DNA from: CAWBOV01 sp963790525
GTDB lineage: Bacteria; Actinomycetota; Actinomycetes; Mycobacteriales; Jatrophihabitantaceae
Length of the DNA: 64,000 bases
Direction: 5' to 3'
Assembly: GCA_963790525.1 (NCBI GenBank)
Contig: CAWBOV010000006.1
Coordinates: 372,001 to 436,000 of the forward strand
Shown: piece after piece, positions 16,995 to 26,631 of the stretch
Layout of the letters: the number at the start of each line of letters is the position of its first letter
Numbering within the stretch: the stretch's first letter is position 1
Notes under the pieces: model-generated
Told to the model about the DNA's origin: nothing
The model's database searches: none
What the model saw: the letters and a program-made list of their open reading frames with translations, nothing else
Position numbers and translations under genes: made by a program

Positions 16995-18677
16995 TCAGCC
17001 GACGGTGATCTTCGGGCCGACGACCGCCGAGGAGTTGGCCAGCGCCTTCCAGGCCGCCAGCGCACTTGAGTCGGAATCCGGGCTGGTGTTGCCACGGATG
17101 CCCGGCGGCGGAATCGGGACGTCGAAGTAAACCATCGCCTTCAGCATCGGGAACTGGCTGAGCTGCGACTCGACGGACTTGTAGAGGTTGGCCTTGCCCT
17201 GCGGCGCGACCGACTTCGAATCCGACGTGGTGAACACGCCCCACTCGCCGAGCATGATCGGCTTCGTCGGGTGCAGCTTCGTCAGGTAGTTGTAGAAACC
17301 CGGGAAGCCGGACGCGGTCTTGTTCATCATCGTGGAGTTGAACGGCCCGACGAGGTAGCCGGAGGCTTCCTGCTTCTCGTAGGGGTCGATGGCGTTCCAG
17401 TCGACGACGTCGTCACCGGGGTAGAGCTGCGGGAACCAGCTCTCCAGCGCCCACGGGGTGAAGCCCATGTAGTTCATGACCGTGACCGCCTTGGTGACAC
17501 CGTCGGCGCGCAGTCGCAGGACCACGTGGCGGTACATCGCGGCGTAGTCCTTCGCCGTCCAGCCTGAACCGGCCGTCGGGTTGACGTCGTTCTCCGGCTC
17601 GTGCCAGATCGTCAGGAAGAACGCCTTGTTGTAGTGCGACCGGATGTACGCGGCCTCGGCGTCGATGCGCGCGTCGTCCGCCCCGGCTGCGACCTTCGCC
17701 CAGCTATCGGAGGTCGACACCTTCCAGTTCTCATACAAGAGGTGGTTGTTACCGGGAGTCTCGGAGACGGCGATCTCCTGCGCGGTCGGGAAGAGCTGCC
17801 CGTTCGTGTGGTACTGGTGGACGATGTCCATGGAACGACCGGACATCCGCTCATCCGTTGCGACCGCGTCGGCCAGTGGCGGCGTGGTCGGCATGAACAC
17901 CCGAGGCGCCGAACCGAAGAGAACGCCACAGGTGGGCACGAGTTTCGCGGACAGCGTGCAGCCGCCCTTGGTCGGCGGCGTGACCGGCGGCGTGACCGGC
18001 GGGGTGACCGGAGGCTTCACCGGCGGAGTCGTCGGGGGAGTGGTCGGCGGCGTCGTCGGGGCGACGGTGTAGGTCAGCTGCAGCCGGGGGGCGCTGGAGC
18101 CCTCCTTGCTGCTGAACTGCGCGACATCGCTCGTCGCGTCGGACGTGAGCTCGAAGCTGATCACCGATTGGGTCGCTGCCTGGCGTAGGACATTGAACGC
18201 GACGGTCTTCGTCGTGCGATCGGTGTTGACGGTTCCGAGCAGTGCGCCGGCCGCCGGAGCGTTCTTGCTCGTCAGCGTCGACTGTCCCCACGCCGTGCTG
18301 GTGACGGAGTAGAGCTTGATCGGCGTGCTCAGGTGGTGGTTCGTCCGCGTCAGCACCAGAGTGGCCGCCGTGACATGGCCGACGGCGGCCTTCGGGAGCG
18401 TGAACTTCAGCATGCTCGACTTGTGCGCCTTGCCGGTGATCCCGACGAGCAGCTTCGTGTTGGTGCCGAAGTTGGCGGTCGGGCGGCTCGAGTCGACGTA
18501 GGCGTCGGCGGTCGGTGCGAGTGATACGGACTTCGCGGCATCAGCGCCTGCAGTCTGCTGTCCGACGAATACTGCGGTGGTGATGCCGGCTGCGGCGAGG
18601 GCAATGGTGGACGCCGCAACTGTTAGTCGGCGGCCTTGCCGGCGACAGGAGTCGCCGGATGACGTGTGTTTGTACAC
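16995..18677 (-). CDS. Secreted GH26-like glycoside hydrolase with DNRLRE/CBM96-like domain
   Basis: The 560-residue exported protein starts at a GTG with AAGGAG 7 bases upstream. A signal peptide spans about residues 1-47 (AGADAA). Residues 50-205 form a DNRLRE/CBM96-like beta domain (ADAYVDSSRPTANFGTNTKLLVG, SMLKFTLP), then a Pro/Thr linker of TPP repeats (about 208-240). The catalytic domain resembles GH26 mannanases, with a proposed acid Glu in IWHEPEND and a nucleophile Glu in MLGEWGVF. It would cleave a plant or microbial beta-glycan at the cell surface; the exact substrate is not fixed by the sequence. It stands as a single gene ended by its own hairpin. Confidence 0.82.
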   Translation of the reverse strand: MYKHTSSGDSCRRQGRRLTVAASTIALAAAGITTAVFVGQQTAGADAAKSVSLAPTADAYVDSSRPTANFGTNTKLLVGITGKAHKSSMLKFTLPKAAVGHVTAATLVLTRTNHHLSTPIKLYSVTSTAWGQSTLTSKNAPAAGALLGTVNTDRTTKTVAFNVLRQAATQSVISFELTSDATSDVAQFSSKEGSSAPRLQLTYTVAPTTPPTTPPTTPPVKPPVTPPVTPPVTPPTKGGCTLSAKLVPTCGVLFGSAPRVFMPTTPPLADAVATDERMSGRSMDIVHQYHTNGQLFPTAQEIAVSETPGNNHLLYENWKVSTSDSWAKVAAGADDARIDAEAAYIRSHYNKAFFLTIWHEPENDVNPTAGSGWTAKDYAAMYRHVVLRLRADGVTKAVTVMNYMGFTPWALESWFPQLYPGDDVVDWNAIDPYEKQEASGYLVGPFNSTMMNKTASGFPGFYNYLTKLHPTKPIMLGEWGVFTTSDSKSVAPQGKANLYKSVESQLSQFPMLKAMVYFDVPIPPPGIRGNTSPDSDSSALAAWKALANSSAVVGPKITVG

Positions 18678-19209
18678 AGCAAGTCTCCTTAGGGGGGTTA
18701 GGAAAACTCGTTCATGGAGTTATTCGCAAGTCGGCAAAGAACGGTTCTACTTGAGGTGTGCGACCAGTTGATCTGGACGTCGCTGTCCGGTGGCCACACA
18801 CGATCGGTGAACCCACCCATTCACCGATGTCGGTTCGGCGCAGATTTCTCAGTGTTTCCAGGCCTCCCGTGGGGTGTGCCTGGGCGCTGAGATCCGGTCG
18901 AGCCGTCGTACTGGGGGATGACTATGGCACGTCGTGACCAAATCGTCATCTTGATCTTTGATTTCGGCGTGTTGGCTCGCCGGTCAAGGGTGTCGCCAGG
19001 CCGGTAGTAAAGTTGTTCAGAAGACCGGAAAACAAGGGACTTGCGGCCCCTCGGCCGCGTCTCAGGTGATCCGTCTCACGTTCGTAGGACTCGCCGCCGA
19101 TCTGATCGGCCGATCAGGGTGGGGGCGCTGCGCCGGCGGACTCGCTCCCCGGGAGATCGGAGGGCACAAACCGCCTTTGGGACCGAAGCGCATCATCGAT
19201 CCTGCGGAC
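18678..19209. other. 530-base intergenic region upstream of the GH26-like gene
   Basis: No gene is supported here. It must hold the promoter of the minus-strand hydrolase gene. The clearest element is a perfect 16-base palindrome CTGATCGGCCGATCAG at 19102-19117, a possible binding site for a dimeric regulator, lying 107 bases after the stop of the CapA-like gene. An open plus-strand frame across it yields an Arg/Gly-rich product without any family. Confidence 0.4.
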
Positions 19210-20386
19210 TCATTTCGGGGGCGCCGCCAGCAGTCCCGCACACTCACGCGCTCGGGTCCATTCGGCGTCGATGCGTGCCTTCTGCGCGCCGGTCGCGGGG
19301 ACGGGCACCCCCGTCGAGTCGAGATGGGCCGGGACGAAGCGAGCCTTGGTCACCCGCCCGCTGGAGAAGGTCAGTGTGAGCACGCCGTTGTCGTCCTGGT
19401 CGTTGCCGAACGAACGCCACCACAGGTAGTTCGAGAGACCGTAGGCGACGTAGTGGCCGTCCGCCCGCCAGCCGGCTCCCTGCAGCACGTGCGCGTGGGT
19501 GCCGACCACCGCGGTCGCGCCGGCCGCGACGAGTTCGTCGGCCAGTGCGGGCTGGTCGGCGTTGGGGCAGGTCGTGTACTCCGTCCCCCAGTGCACGTAG
19601 ACGATCACGACATCGGCGCGGGCGCGCGCGGCCCGCACGCTCGCCTCCAGGCGACCGGAGTAGGCGTTGGCGATCCCGGGGGAGTCGGGTCCGGCGGAGA
19701 AGTTGGCCAGGGTCTCGTCCTGTACCTGGCTGGCGGCGATCACAGCCACGCGCACGCCGTTGACCGTGGTGTACCAGGGGGCGTACGCGGCCGCTGCGTC
19801 GGCGCCGATCCCGACGACAGGGAAACCGGAGCTGTGGATCGCGGCGAGAGTGTCGCGCAGTCCTGTCGTCCCGTAGTCGGCGCCGTGGTTGTTGGCCATC
19901 GTTGCGACATCGACGCCCGCGTCCTCGCAGTGCGGTCAGCGCGCTCGGTGGCGCGCGGAAGGTGAAGCTCTTGTTCTCGGGTTCGCCCCGCGTCGTGATG
20001 GCCGTCTCGAGGTTGACCATCGTCAGGTCGGCCGCGGACAGCTGGGCCTTCGCCACGCCGAACGCTGTCGCCGGTCCGGCCGCCAGGCGGGCCGCGGTGC
20101 GCTCGGCGAAGTTGACGTCGCCGGCGAAGGCGAATGTGAACTGCCCGCTGGGCTCGGCCGGTGCGGTCACCGAGGGGGTGGCGGCGGACGTACCGGGCGC
20201 GGCCGAGGTCGACGAGTGCCTCGCGGATCCGGCGGTGGCTCCGGAGGTGGGCCCGCCGGTCGTCCCCGCCGCTCCGGTGGAGGCTGCCGGGCGCGCCGGT
20301 GAACCCGAGCAGGCCCCGAGCGCGGCGACGCACACCGCGGCGGCAGCCGCGGCCAGGGTGCGGCGGATAATGGACCTGCGCGTCAT
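19210..20386 (-). CDS. CapA-like lipoprotein (one frameshift in this sequence)
   Basis: This is a metallophosphatase-like CapA/PgsA-type protein. The ATG at 20386 begins MTRRSIIRR, followed by a hydrophobic segment and the lipobox ALGAC, so the mature protein would be lipid-anchored outside the membrane. A Ser/Thr/Ala-rich spacer is followed by FAFAGDVNFAERTA, NLETAIT and, after a frameshift, MANNHGADYG, VHWGTEYT and VVGTHAHVLQG, which are the metal-site motifs of the family. One extra base near 19926 breaks the frame; without it the protein is 391 residues. Homologues take part in poly-glutamate capsule synthesis, but isolated copies like this one have no proven role. Confidence 0.85.
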
Positions 20387-20460
20387 CGGCACCGCACTAG
20401 CATCCACCTGGTCCGGCCCGGTTCGGCGCATGCCGAGCCGTCACGACCCGAGGAGCCCCA

Positions 20461-22528
20461 GTGTCCGTCGTCTCGCCGTCCGCCGCACCATCGCCGGAGC
20501 TCCGGCCGAGCGTGCGGGTCCCGGCGGGGACGACCGCGCGCACGGCTCTCGCCGAGGCGGGTGTCGACCTCAACGGTCCGGACGGCGCCGTGGTGGTGCG
20601 CGACCGCGTCGACGGCTCACTGCTCGACCTGGACGCCGTCGCCGCCGCGGACCTCGACGTCGAGCCGGTCGCCGCGTCCGAGCCGGACGGGCTGGCCGTC
20701 ATCCGGCACTCGACGGCGCACGTGATGGCCCAGGCGGTCCAGGAGCTGTTCCCCGGCACGCTGCTGGGCATCGGGCCGCCGATCGAGAACGGCTTCTACT
20801 ACGACTTCCTGCCGGACCGGCCGTTCACGCCCGACGATCTCGCTGCGATCGAGAAGAAGATGTCCGAGATCATCAAGGCCGCGCAGCGCTTCTGCCGCCG
20901 GCCGATCAACGACGACGACGCGCGCGCCGAACTCGCCCACGAGAAGTTCAAGCTGGAGCTGATCGGGCTCAAGGGCGGCGCGGCCGACGTCGAAGGCGCG
21001 TCCGCCGAGGTCGGCGGTGGCGCCCTGACGATGTACGACAACGTCGACGCCAAGAGCGGCGAGCGCGTCTGGACCGATCTCTGCCGCGGCCCGCACCTGC
21101 CGACCACGCGCCGGATCCCGGCCTTCCAGCTGATGCGCAGCGCGGCGGCGTACTGGCGGGGGAACGAGAAGAACCCGCAGCTGCAGCGCATCTACGGCAC
21201 GGCGTGGGCGACCCGCGACGATCTGAAGGCCTATCTCGGCCGCCTGGAGGAGGCCGCCAAGCGCGACCACCGCAAGCTCGGCGCCGAGCTCGACCTGTTC
21301 AGCTTCCCCGACGAGCTGGGGTCGGGGCTGGCCGTCTTCCACCCCAAGGGCGGCGTCCTGCGCAAGGAGATGGAGGACTACTCGCCGCGCCAAGCACGTG
21401 GAGGCCGGCTACGAGTTCGTCAACACCCCGCACATCACCAAGGGTCATCTGTACGAGATCTCCGGGCCACCTCGACTGGTACGCCGACGGCATGTTCCCG
21501 CCGATGCACCTCGACGCGGAGCTCGACGAGGACGGCGGTGGTGCGCCGGCCAGGGCAGGACTACTACCTCAAGCCGATGAACTGCCCGATGCACAGCCTG
21601 ATCTTCCGCTCGCGCGGGCGCTCCTACCGGGAGCTGCCGCTGCGGCTGTTCGAGTTCGGCTCGGTCTACCGCTACGAGAAGTCCGGCGTGATCCACGGCC
21701 TGACCCGCGTGCGCGGCATGACGCAGGACGACGCGCACATCTACGTCACCACCGAGCAGATGGCGGACGAGCTGCGCAAGCTGCTGACCTTCGTGCTGGA
21801 CCTGCTCAGCGACTACGGCCTCGACGACTTCTACCTCGAGCTGTCGACCAAGAACCCGGAGAAGTACGTCGGCGACGACGAGGACTGGGAGTCAGGCGAC
21901 CGAGACGCTGCGCCGAGGTGGCGGTCGAGTCCGGGCTCGAAGCTCGTCCCCGACCCCGGCGGCGCGGCCTTCTACGGGCCGAAGATCTCCGTCCAGGCGC
22001 GCGACGCGATCGGCCGCACCTGGCAGATGTCGACGATCCAGCTCGACTTCAACCTGCCCGAGCGGTTCGAGCTGGAGTACCAGGGCTCCGACGGCGAGCG
22101 GCATCGCCCGGTGATGATCCACCGTGCGCTGTTCGGCTCGATCGAGCGGTTCTTCGGCGTGCTGACCGAGCACTACGCCGGCGCCTTCCCGGCGTGGCTG
22201 TCGCCGGTGCAGGTCATCGGCATCCCGATCTCCGACGAGCAGGTCGACTACCTGCGGCGAGGTCGCCGACCAGCTCCGCGCGGCGGGCATCCGGGTCGAG
22301 GTCGACGACTCCGCCGACCGGATGCAGAAGAAGATCCGGAACGCGCAGAAGCAGAAGGTGCCGTTCATGCTCATCGCCGGCGCCTCCGACGTCGAGGCGG
22401 GTGCGGTGTCCTTCCGCTACCGCGACGGCGAGCAGCGCAACCGCATCCCGATCGCGCAGGCGGTCGCCGAGATCGTCGACGTGATCGCCCGCCGGAACAA
22501 CGCCTCGCCGACCGCGGCCGACTTCTAG
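20461..22528 (+). CDS. thrS: Threonyl-tRNA synthetase (seven single-base insertions in this sequence)
   Basis: The enzyme charges tRNA-Thr and edits mischarged Ser. An N-terminal TGS-like domain (residues 1-75) is followed by the editing domain with HSTAHVMAQA, the class II catalytic core (YYLKPMNCPMH, RLFEFGSVYRYE, VIHGLTRVRGMTQDDAHIY) and the anticodon-binding domain (SPVQVIGIPISDEQ). Extra bases near 21385, 21465, 21540, 21892, 21914, 21941 and 22258 shift the frame; the first six cancel in threes. Removing all seven gives exactly 687 codons, 686 residues, the normal length. The gene is essential, so these are probably sequence errors. It heads a cluster that continues with HIT, pgsA, patA and pimA. 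Confidence 0.93.
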
Positions 22529-23107
22529 TGGCCGCGGGGGTGACCGGCGAGCCCGAGGCGGAGGCGGCGGCCGGGTTCGCCGGGGATCCGGACACCTTCG
22601 GCCGGCTGTGGACCCCGCACCGGATGGCCTACATCGCCGGTGAGGACAAGCCCGCGCACGGCGGTGCCGGTGACGAGTGCCCGTTCTGCCGGGCCCCGTC
22701 GCTGCCCGACGAGGACGGGCTCATCGTCGCCCGCGGGGAGCGTCGTGTACGCGGTGCTGAACCTGTACCCGTACAACTCCGGGCACCTGATGGTGGTGCC
22801 GTACCGGCACGTCGCCGACTACACCGATCTCACGCACGGCCGAGGTCGCCGAGCTGGCACTCCTCACCCAGGAGGCGATGCGCACCCTGCGCGACGTCGC
22901 CGCCCGCACGGGTTCAACATCGGCATGAACCAGGGCGCGCCGGCCGGGGCGGGCATCGCGGCCCACCTGCACCAGCACGTCGTCCCGCGCTGGGGCGGGG
23001 ACACGAACTTCATGCCGATCGTCGCGCACACCCGGGTGCTGCCCCAGCTGCTCGGCGACGCCCGGCAGGCCCTGGCCGACGCGTGGCCGGTGGCCGGGCG
23101 GTCCTGA
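22528..23107 (+). CDS. HIT domain hydrolase/AP4A phosphorylase-like (three indels in this sequence)
   Basis: The protein starts at a GTG that overlaps the thrS stop by one base. A CPFC pair near residue 51 starts a zinc site, and HLHQHVVPRW carries the HIT triad; RVYAVLNLYPYNSGHLMVVPYRH is also typical. The frame breaks at an insertion near 22743, an insertion near 22840 and a missing C near 22904. Correcting these gives 192 residues. It matches the protein that lies between thrS and pgsA in mycobacteria (Rv2613c, an AP4A phosphorylase). Confidence 0.88.
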
Positions 23108-23141
23108 CCGCGACCGAGGCGGTCCTGACCGCGACCGAGGC
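23100..23141. repeat. 21-base tandem duplication at the end of the HIT gene
   Basis: GGTCCTGACCGCGACCGAGG plus C is present twice in direct succession (23100-23120, 23121-23141). The HIT stop codon lies in the first copy. It may be a true duplication or an assembly artefact in this indel-rich region. Confidence 0.7.
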
Positions 23142-23237
23142 GGGGCTGCCGACCGCTGTCCCGCGATATCCTCGCCAAGTCCCGTTGCCGCCTCCGGCCG
23201 CGGCGGCTCGTCAACTGTTGAGGAAGTCTGCATCCGC

Positions 23238-23855
23238 GTGCTGAACAACTACCGTGCCTCCATCTCCAAGGCCACCGCGCCGCTGGCCCAGCGATTGGTG
23301 CGGATGGGTGTCACCGCGGACGTCGTGACCGTGATCGGCACGATCGGCGCGACGGCCTCGGCGCTGGTCTTCTTCCCGCAGGGGAAGTGGTTCACCGGCG
23401 CGTTCCTGGTCTGGATGTTCGTCATGCTCGACATGGTCGACGGCGCCGTGGCCCGCGCCTCCGGCAAGTCCTCCAAGTTCGGGGCCCTGCTCGACTCGTC
23501 GTGCGACCGGGTCGCCGACGCCGCGGTGTTCGGGGGTCTCGCGTGGTGGTTCGCCCGCCACGACCAGCCGTGGCTGCTCCTGGCGGCCCTGCTCTGCCTC
23601 GTGCTGGGGTCGCTGACCTCCTACATCCGCGCCCGCGCCGAGGGGCTCGGCATGACCGCGTCCGTCGGCTTCGCCGAGCGAGCCGAACGGCTGATCATCG
23701 TGCTCGTCGGCACCGGCGTCAGCGGCAGCTTCCTCGGCATCCCCTACGCGCAGGCGGTCTCCCTCTGGTTCCTGGTCGGTGCGTCGACGATCACCGTGGG
23801 ACAGCGCATCGCGACGGTCTGGAAGCAGTCCAAGGCCGCCGAGCTGACCGCGTGA
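23238..23855 (+). CDS. pgsA: Phosphatidylinositol phosphate synthase (CDP-alcohol phosphatidyltransferase)
   Basis: The membrane enzyme joins CDP-diacylglycerol and inositol 1-phosphate to make phosphatidylinositol phosphate, the precursor of PI and mannosides. The 205-residue protein has the CDP-alcohol signature DMVDGAVAR followed by GALLDSSCD (about residues 67-93), with the conserved four Asp residues, and about six membrane segments. The GTG start has GAGGAAG 13 bases upstream. Its stop overlaps the patA start (GTGA), so translation is coupled. Position between HIT and patA supports the PIP synthase assignment over phosphatidylglycerol-phosphate synthase. Confidence 0.92.
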   Translation: MLNNYRASISKATAPLAQRLVRMGVTADVVTVIGTIGATASALVFFPQGKWFTGAFLVWMFVMLDMVDGAVARASGKSSKFGALLDSSCDRVADAAVFGGLAWWFARHDQPWLLLAALLCLVLGSLTSYIRARAEGLGMTASVGFAERAERLIIVLVGTGVSGSFLGIPYAQAVSLWFLVGASTITVGQRIATVWKQSKAAELTA

Positions 23856-24783
23856 CCGTGCCCGCGGCCCTGGGAACGGCGCGCGACCGTGCCGTCGACC
23901 TGGGGTACGCCGCGGGATGGCGCACCGTGCGGGCGCTGCCCGAGTCCCTCGCCGGCGCGGCCTTCCAGCGCGCCGCGGACCTCGCCTTCCGGCGCAACGG
24001 GAAGGGAACCGCTCAGCTGCGTCGCAACCTGCGGCGCGTCCTCGGCCCCGCCGCCACCGAGGCCGACCTGGACGAGGTCGTTGCCGCGGCGCTGCGCTCC
24101 TACGCCCGGTACTGGTTGGAGACCTTCCGGCTGCCGAGCATGGACACCCCCGCGGTGCTCGAGCGCACCATCACGACCGGGACGGAGCACCTCGACGCCG
24201 CCCATGCCCGCGGCCGGGGCGTGATCCTGGCCCTGCCGCACAGCGGCAACTGGGATGTCGCGGGCCTGTGGCTGGTCGACCACGGGCTGTCCTTCACCAC
24301 GGTGGCCGAGCGATTGAAACCCGAATCGCTGTTCGACCGCTTCGTCGCCTACCGCGAGAGCCTCGGGATGGAGATCGTGCCGCTGACCGGCGGGGATCGC
24401 CCGCCCCTGGAGATCCTGCGTGAGCGGCTGGCCGCAGGCGGGTGCGTCTGCCTGGTCGCTGAGCGGGATCTGTCCGAGCGCGGCATCGAGGTGGACTTCT
24501 TCGGCGAGACCGCGCGCTTCCCCCGGGCCCCGCGCTCCTGGCTGCGCAGACCGGCGCCACCCTCCTGCCCGTGTGCGTGTACTACACACCGGACGGCTGG
24601 GGGCAGTGGATCGGGGCTCCGGTAGACCTCGGGGACGGCCGATTGCGTGACCGGGTGGCGCGGGCGACGCAGTCCCTCGCCACGTCCTTCGCCGAGCGGA
24701 TCGCGCTGCACCCGGCCGACTGGCACATGCTGCAGAAGCTGTGGCTCGCGGATCTGAGTGCCCGGCCGGTCCCGTCGCCATGA
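23852..24783 (+). CDS. patA: Phosphatidylinositol mannoside acyltransferase PatA (one frameshift in this sequence)
   Basis: PatA transfers an acyl chain to the mannose of PIM1/PIM2 at the inner membrane face. The HX4D acyltransferase motif is in LPHSGNWDVAGLW (about residues 126-138), and VAERLKPESLFDRF and LVAERDLSERGIEVDFFGE follow, as in the LpxL/HtrB-type family. A missing base near 24524 shifts the frame; adding it restores QTGATLLPVCVYYTPDGWG and a 310-residue protein ending at 24783. The GTG start overlaps the pgsA stop, and the stop overlaps the pimA start (ATGA). Confidence 0.9.
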
Positions 24784-26054
24784 CCGCGCCCACCTCGCCC
24801 CTGCTCCGGATCGGCATGGTCTGCCCGTACTCGTGGGACATCCCCGGCGGCGTGCAGGCCCATGTTCGGGATCTCGCGGAGACGCTGATCGCGCTGGGCC
24901 ACACCGTCTCGGTGCTGGCGCCGGGGGAGGAGGACGCTCCCGGGCTGCCGGACTACGTCGTGGCGGCCGGCAAGGCGGTGCCGATTCCCTACAACGGCTC
25001 CGTCGCCCGGCTGCAGTTCGGCGTGGTGTCCGCCGCCCGGGTCCGGCGCTGGCTGCGCGACGGGGAGTTCGACGTCGTGCACGTCCACGAGCCGGCCCCG
25101 CCGAGCCTGTCGCTGCTGACCTGCATGATCTCCGACGGCCCGCTGGTCGCGACGTTCCACGCGGCCAGCAGCCGGTCGAGGATGCTGGCCATGTTCGACA
25201 CGGTGCTGCAGCCGTTCCTGGAGAAGCTCTCCGGCCGCATCGCCGTCTCTCCGGCCGCCCGCCGCATGCTGGTGGAGCACCTCGGTGCCGACGCGGTGGT
25301 GATCCCGAACGGGGTCGCCGTGGCGCACTACACCGGCGTCGAGCCGCTGCCCGGTTATCCGCGCGCGGGCGGGACGGTCGGCTTCATCGGCCGTTACGAC
25401 GAGCCGCGCAAGGGCATGGACGTCCTGATCGCCGCGCTCGACCTGCTGGCGCCGTCACGTCCTGATCTCCGCCTCGTCGTGGCCGGCCGGGGCGATGCCG
25501 AGGAGTTGCGCTCGCGGCTGCCGCGCACGCTCGCCGACCGCGTCGATCTGCTTGGGCAGGTCAGCGAGTCCGACAAGGCGCGCCTGCTGCACAGCGTGGA
25601 CGTCTACTGCGCCCCGAACCTGGGCGGGGAGAGCTTCGGCATCATCCTGCTGGAGGCGATGGCCGCCGCGACCCCGATCGTCGCCAGTGACCTCGACGCC
25701 TTCCGCCGCGTCGTCTTCGCGGGGCTGCCGGCGTCGGCCGCTGAGGACGAGGGCGCCGGAATCCTGTTCGAGACCGGTTCGGCCCGCGCCCTCGCCGCCG
25801 CGCTCGAACGCGTCCTCGACGACGCCGACCTGCGCGCCCGGCTGAGCGCCCGCGAGGTGGTGGCCGTCCAGCCCTTCGACTGGTCCAACATCGCCCGGCA
25901 GGTCCTCGTCGTCTACGACCTGGCGCGGGGCGGACACGAGCCCGACGCAGCCGTCACCGCCGGGGAGCCCGCCGACCCACCGGCTCCACCGGCTCCACCG
26001 GGCGAGCGGACCTCACTGGTCCGGCGTGCCGGACGGCGGATCGCCGGGGGTTGA
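24780..26054 (+). CDS. pimA: Phosphatidylinositol alpha-mannosyltransferase PimA
   Basis: PimA adds the first mannose from GDP-mannose to phosphatidylinositol on the cytoplasmic face of the membrane. The 424-residue GT-B (GT4) protein has the N-terminal loop YSWDIPGGVQAHV (about residues 17-29), the FHAASSRS acceptor region and the GDP-mannose site NLGGESFGIILLEAMA (about 281-296). It is about 35-45 residues longer than the mycobacterial enzyme because of a Pro-rich and basic C-terminal tail. It is the third gene of the coupled pgsA-patA-pimA unit. Confidence 0.95.
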   Translation: MTAPTSPLLRIGMVCPYSWDIPGGVQAHVRDLAETLIALGHTVSVLAPGEEDAPGLPDYVVAAGKAVPIPYNGSVARLQFGVVSAARVRRWLRDGEFDVVHVHEPAPPSLSLLTCMISDGPLVATFHAASSRSRMLAMFDTVLQPFLEKLSGRIAVSPAARRMLVEHLGADAVVIPNGVAVAHYTGVEPLPGYPRAGGTVGFIGRYDEPRKGMDVLIAALDLLAPSRPDLRLVVAGRGDAEELRSRLPRTLADRVDLLGQVSESDKARLLHSVDVYCAPNLGGESFGIILLEAMAAATPIVASDLDAFRRVVFAGLPASAAEDEGAGILFETGSARALAAALERVLDDADLRARLSAREVVAVQPFDWSNIARQVLVVYDLARGGHEPDAAVTAGEPADPPAPPAPPGERTSLVRRAGRRIAGG

Positions 26055-26059
26055 CGCGT

Positions 26060-26065
26060 TAGAGT
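26060..26065 (+). promoter_or_regulatory. -10 box (TAGAGT), leaderless type, before the LemA-like gene
   Basis: TAGAGT ends 8 bases before the ATG at 26074, just after the pimA stop. No clear -35 element is seen. Confidence 0.4.
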
Positions 26066-26073
26066 CCGAGGCG

Positions 26074-26631
26074 ATGTTGTCGATCTGGTGGTTCGTGGTC
26101 GCCGTCACGGCCGCCATCCTGCTCACCGCCTGGGTCACCTTCACGGCCACGCGCCTCGATCGTCTCCACGCGCGGATCGACGCCGCACAGGCCGCGCTCG
26201 ACGCCCAGCTCGTGCGGCGGGCGGCCGCGTTGCAGCGTGTCGCCGACGTCCTCGGGCCCCAGCTCGGGCCCGATCGCTCCCAGCGCATCGAACTCGCCGC
26301 CCAGGCCGCGCTCGCCGCGCCGCTGGCCGCCCGGGAACAGGCGGAGAACGAGGTCGGGCGGCTGGCGAACGAGCTCGCCGACGGGCAGGCGGACCCGGCC
26401 CAGTCCACCGACCCCGTCCTGCACGAGGTCGCCGAATCGGCGTTTCGGGTGATCATCGCCCGGCGGTTCTACAACGATGCCGTCCGCGACACGCGCACAC
26501 TTCGAGGCGGGCGCATGCCCAGACTGCTCCACCTGGCCGGTCATCGGGCCATGCCCGAGTTCTTCGACATCGACGATGCGACGCGGTGGTCCCTCACACC
26601 ACCGCAGATAACCCCTGGAGGATCCTCATGA
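26074..26631 (+). CDS. LemA-like membrane protein of the pim locus
   Basis: The 185-residue protein has one N-terminal membrane helix (about residues 3-22), then a long helical region (DRLHARIDAAQAALDAQLVRRAAALQRVADVL) and the C-terminal FYNDAVRDTRTL plus MPEFFDID signature, all reminiscent of LemA. In mycobacteria the gene at this place (Rv2609c) is a membrane protein with a MutT/Nudix motif; no Nudix box is seen here. It probably sits in the cytoplasmic membrane with the helical part outside the bilayer. Role unknown. Its stop overlaps the next start by ATGA. Confidence 0.78.
   Translation: MLSIWWFVVAVTAAILLTAWVTFTATRLDRLHARIDAAQAALDAQLVRRAAALQRVADVLGPQLGPDRSQRIELAAQAALAAPLAAREQAENEVGRLANELADGQADPAQSTDPVLHEVAESAFRVIIARRFYNDAVRDTRTLRGGRMPRLLHLAGHRAMPEFFDIDDATRWSLTPPQITPGGSS

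Noticed and set aside
18958..19965. 335-codon plus-strand frame
   Set aside because: Most of it is antisense to the CapA-like gene, and the rest is low-complexity sequence in an intergenic region.
20461..22528. Programmed frameshifting in thrS
   Set aside because: Seven scattered shifts without slippery sites or downstream structure, next to similar breaks in neighbouring genes, fit sequence error and not recoding.
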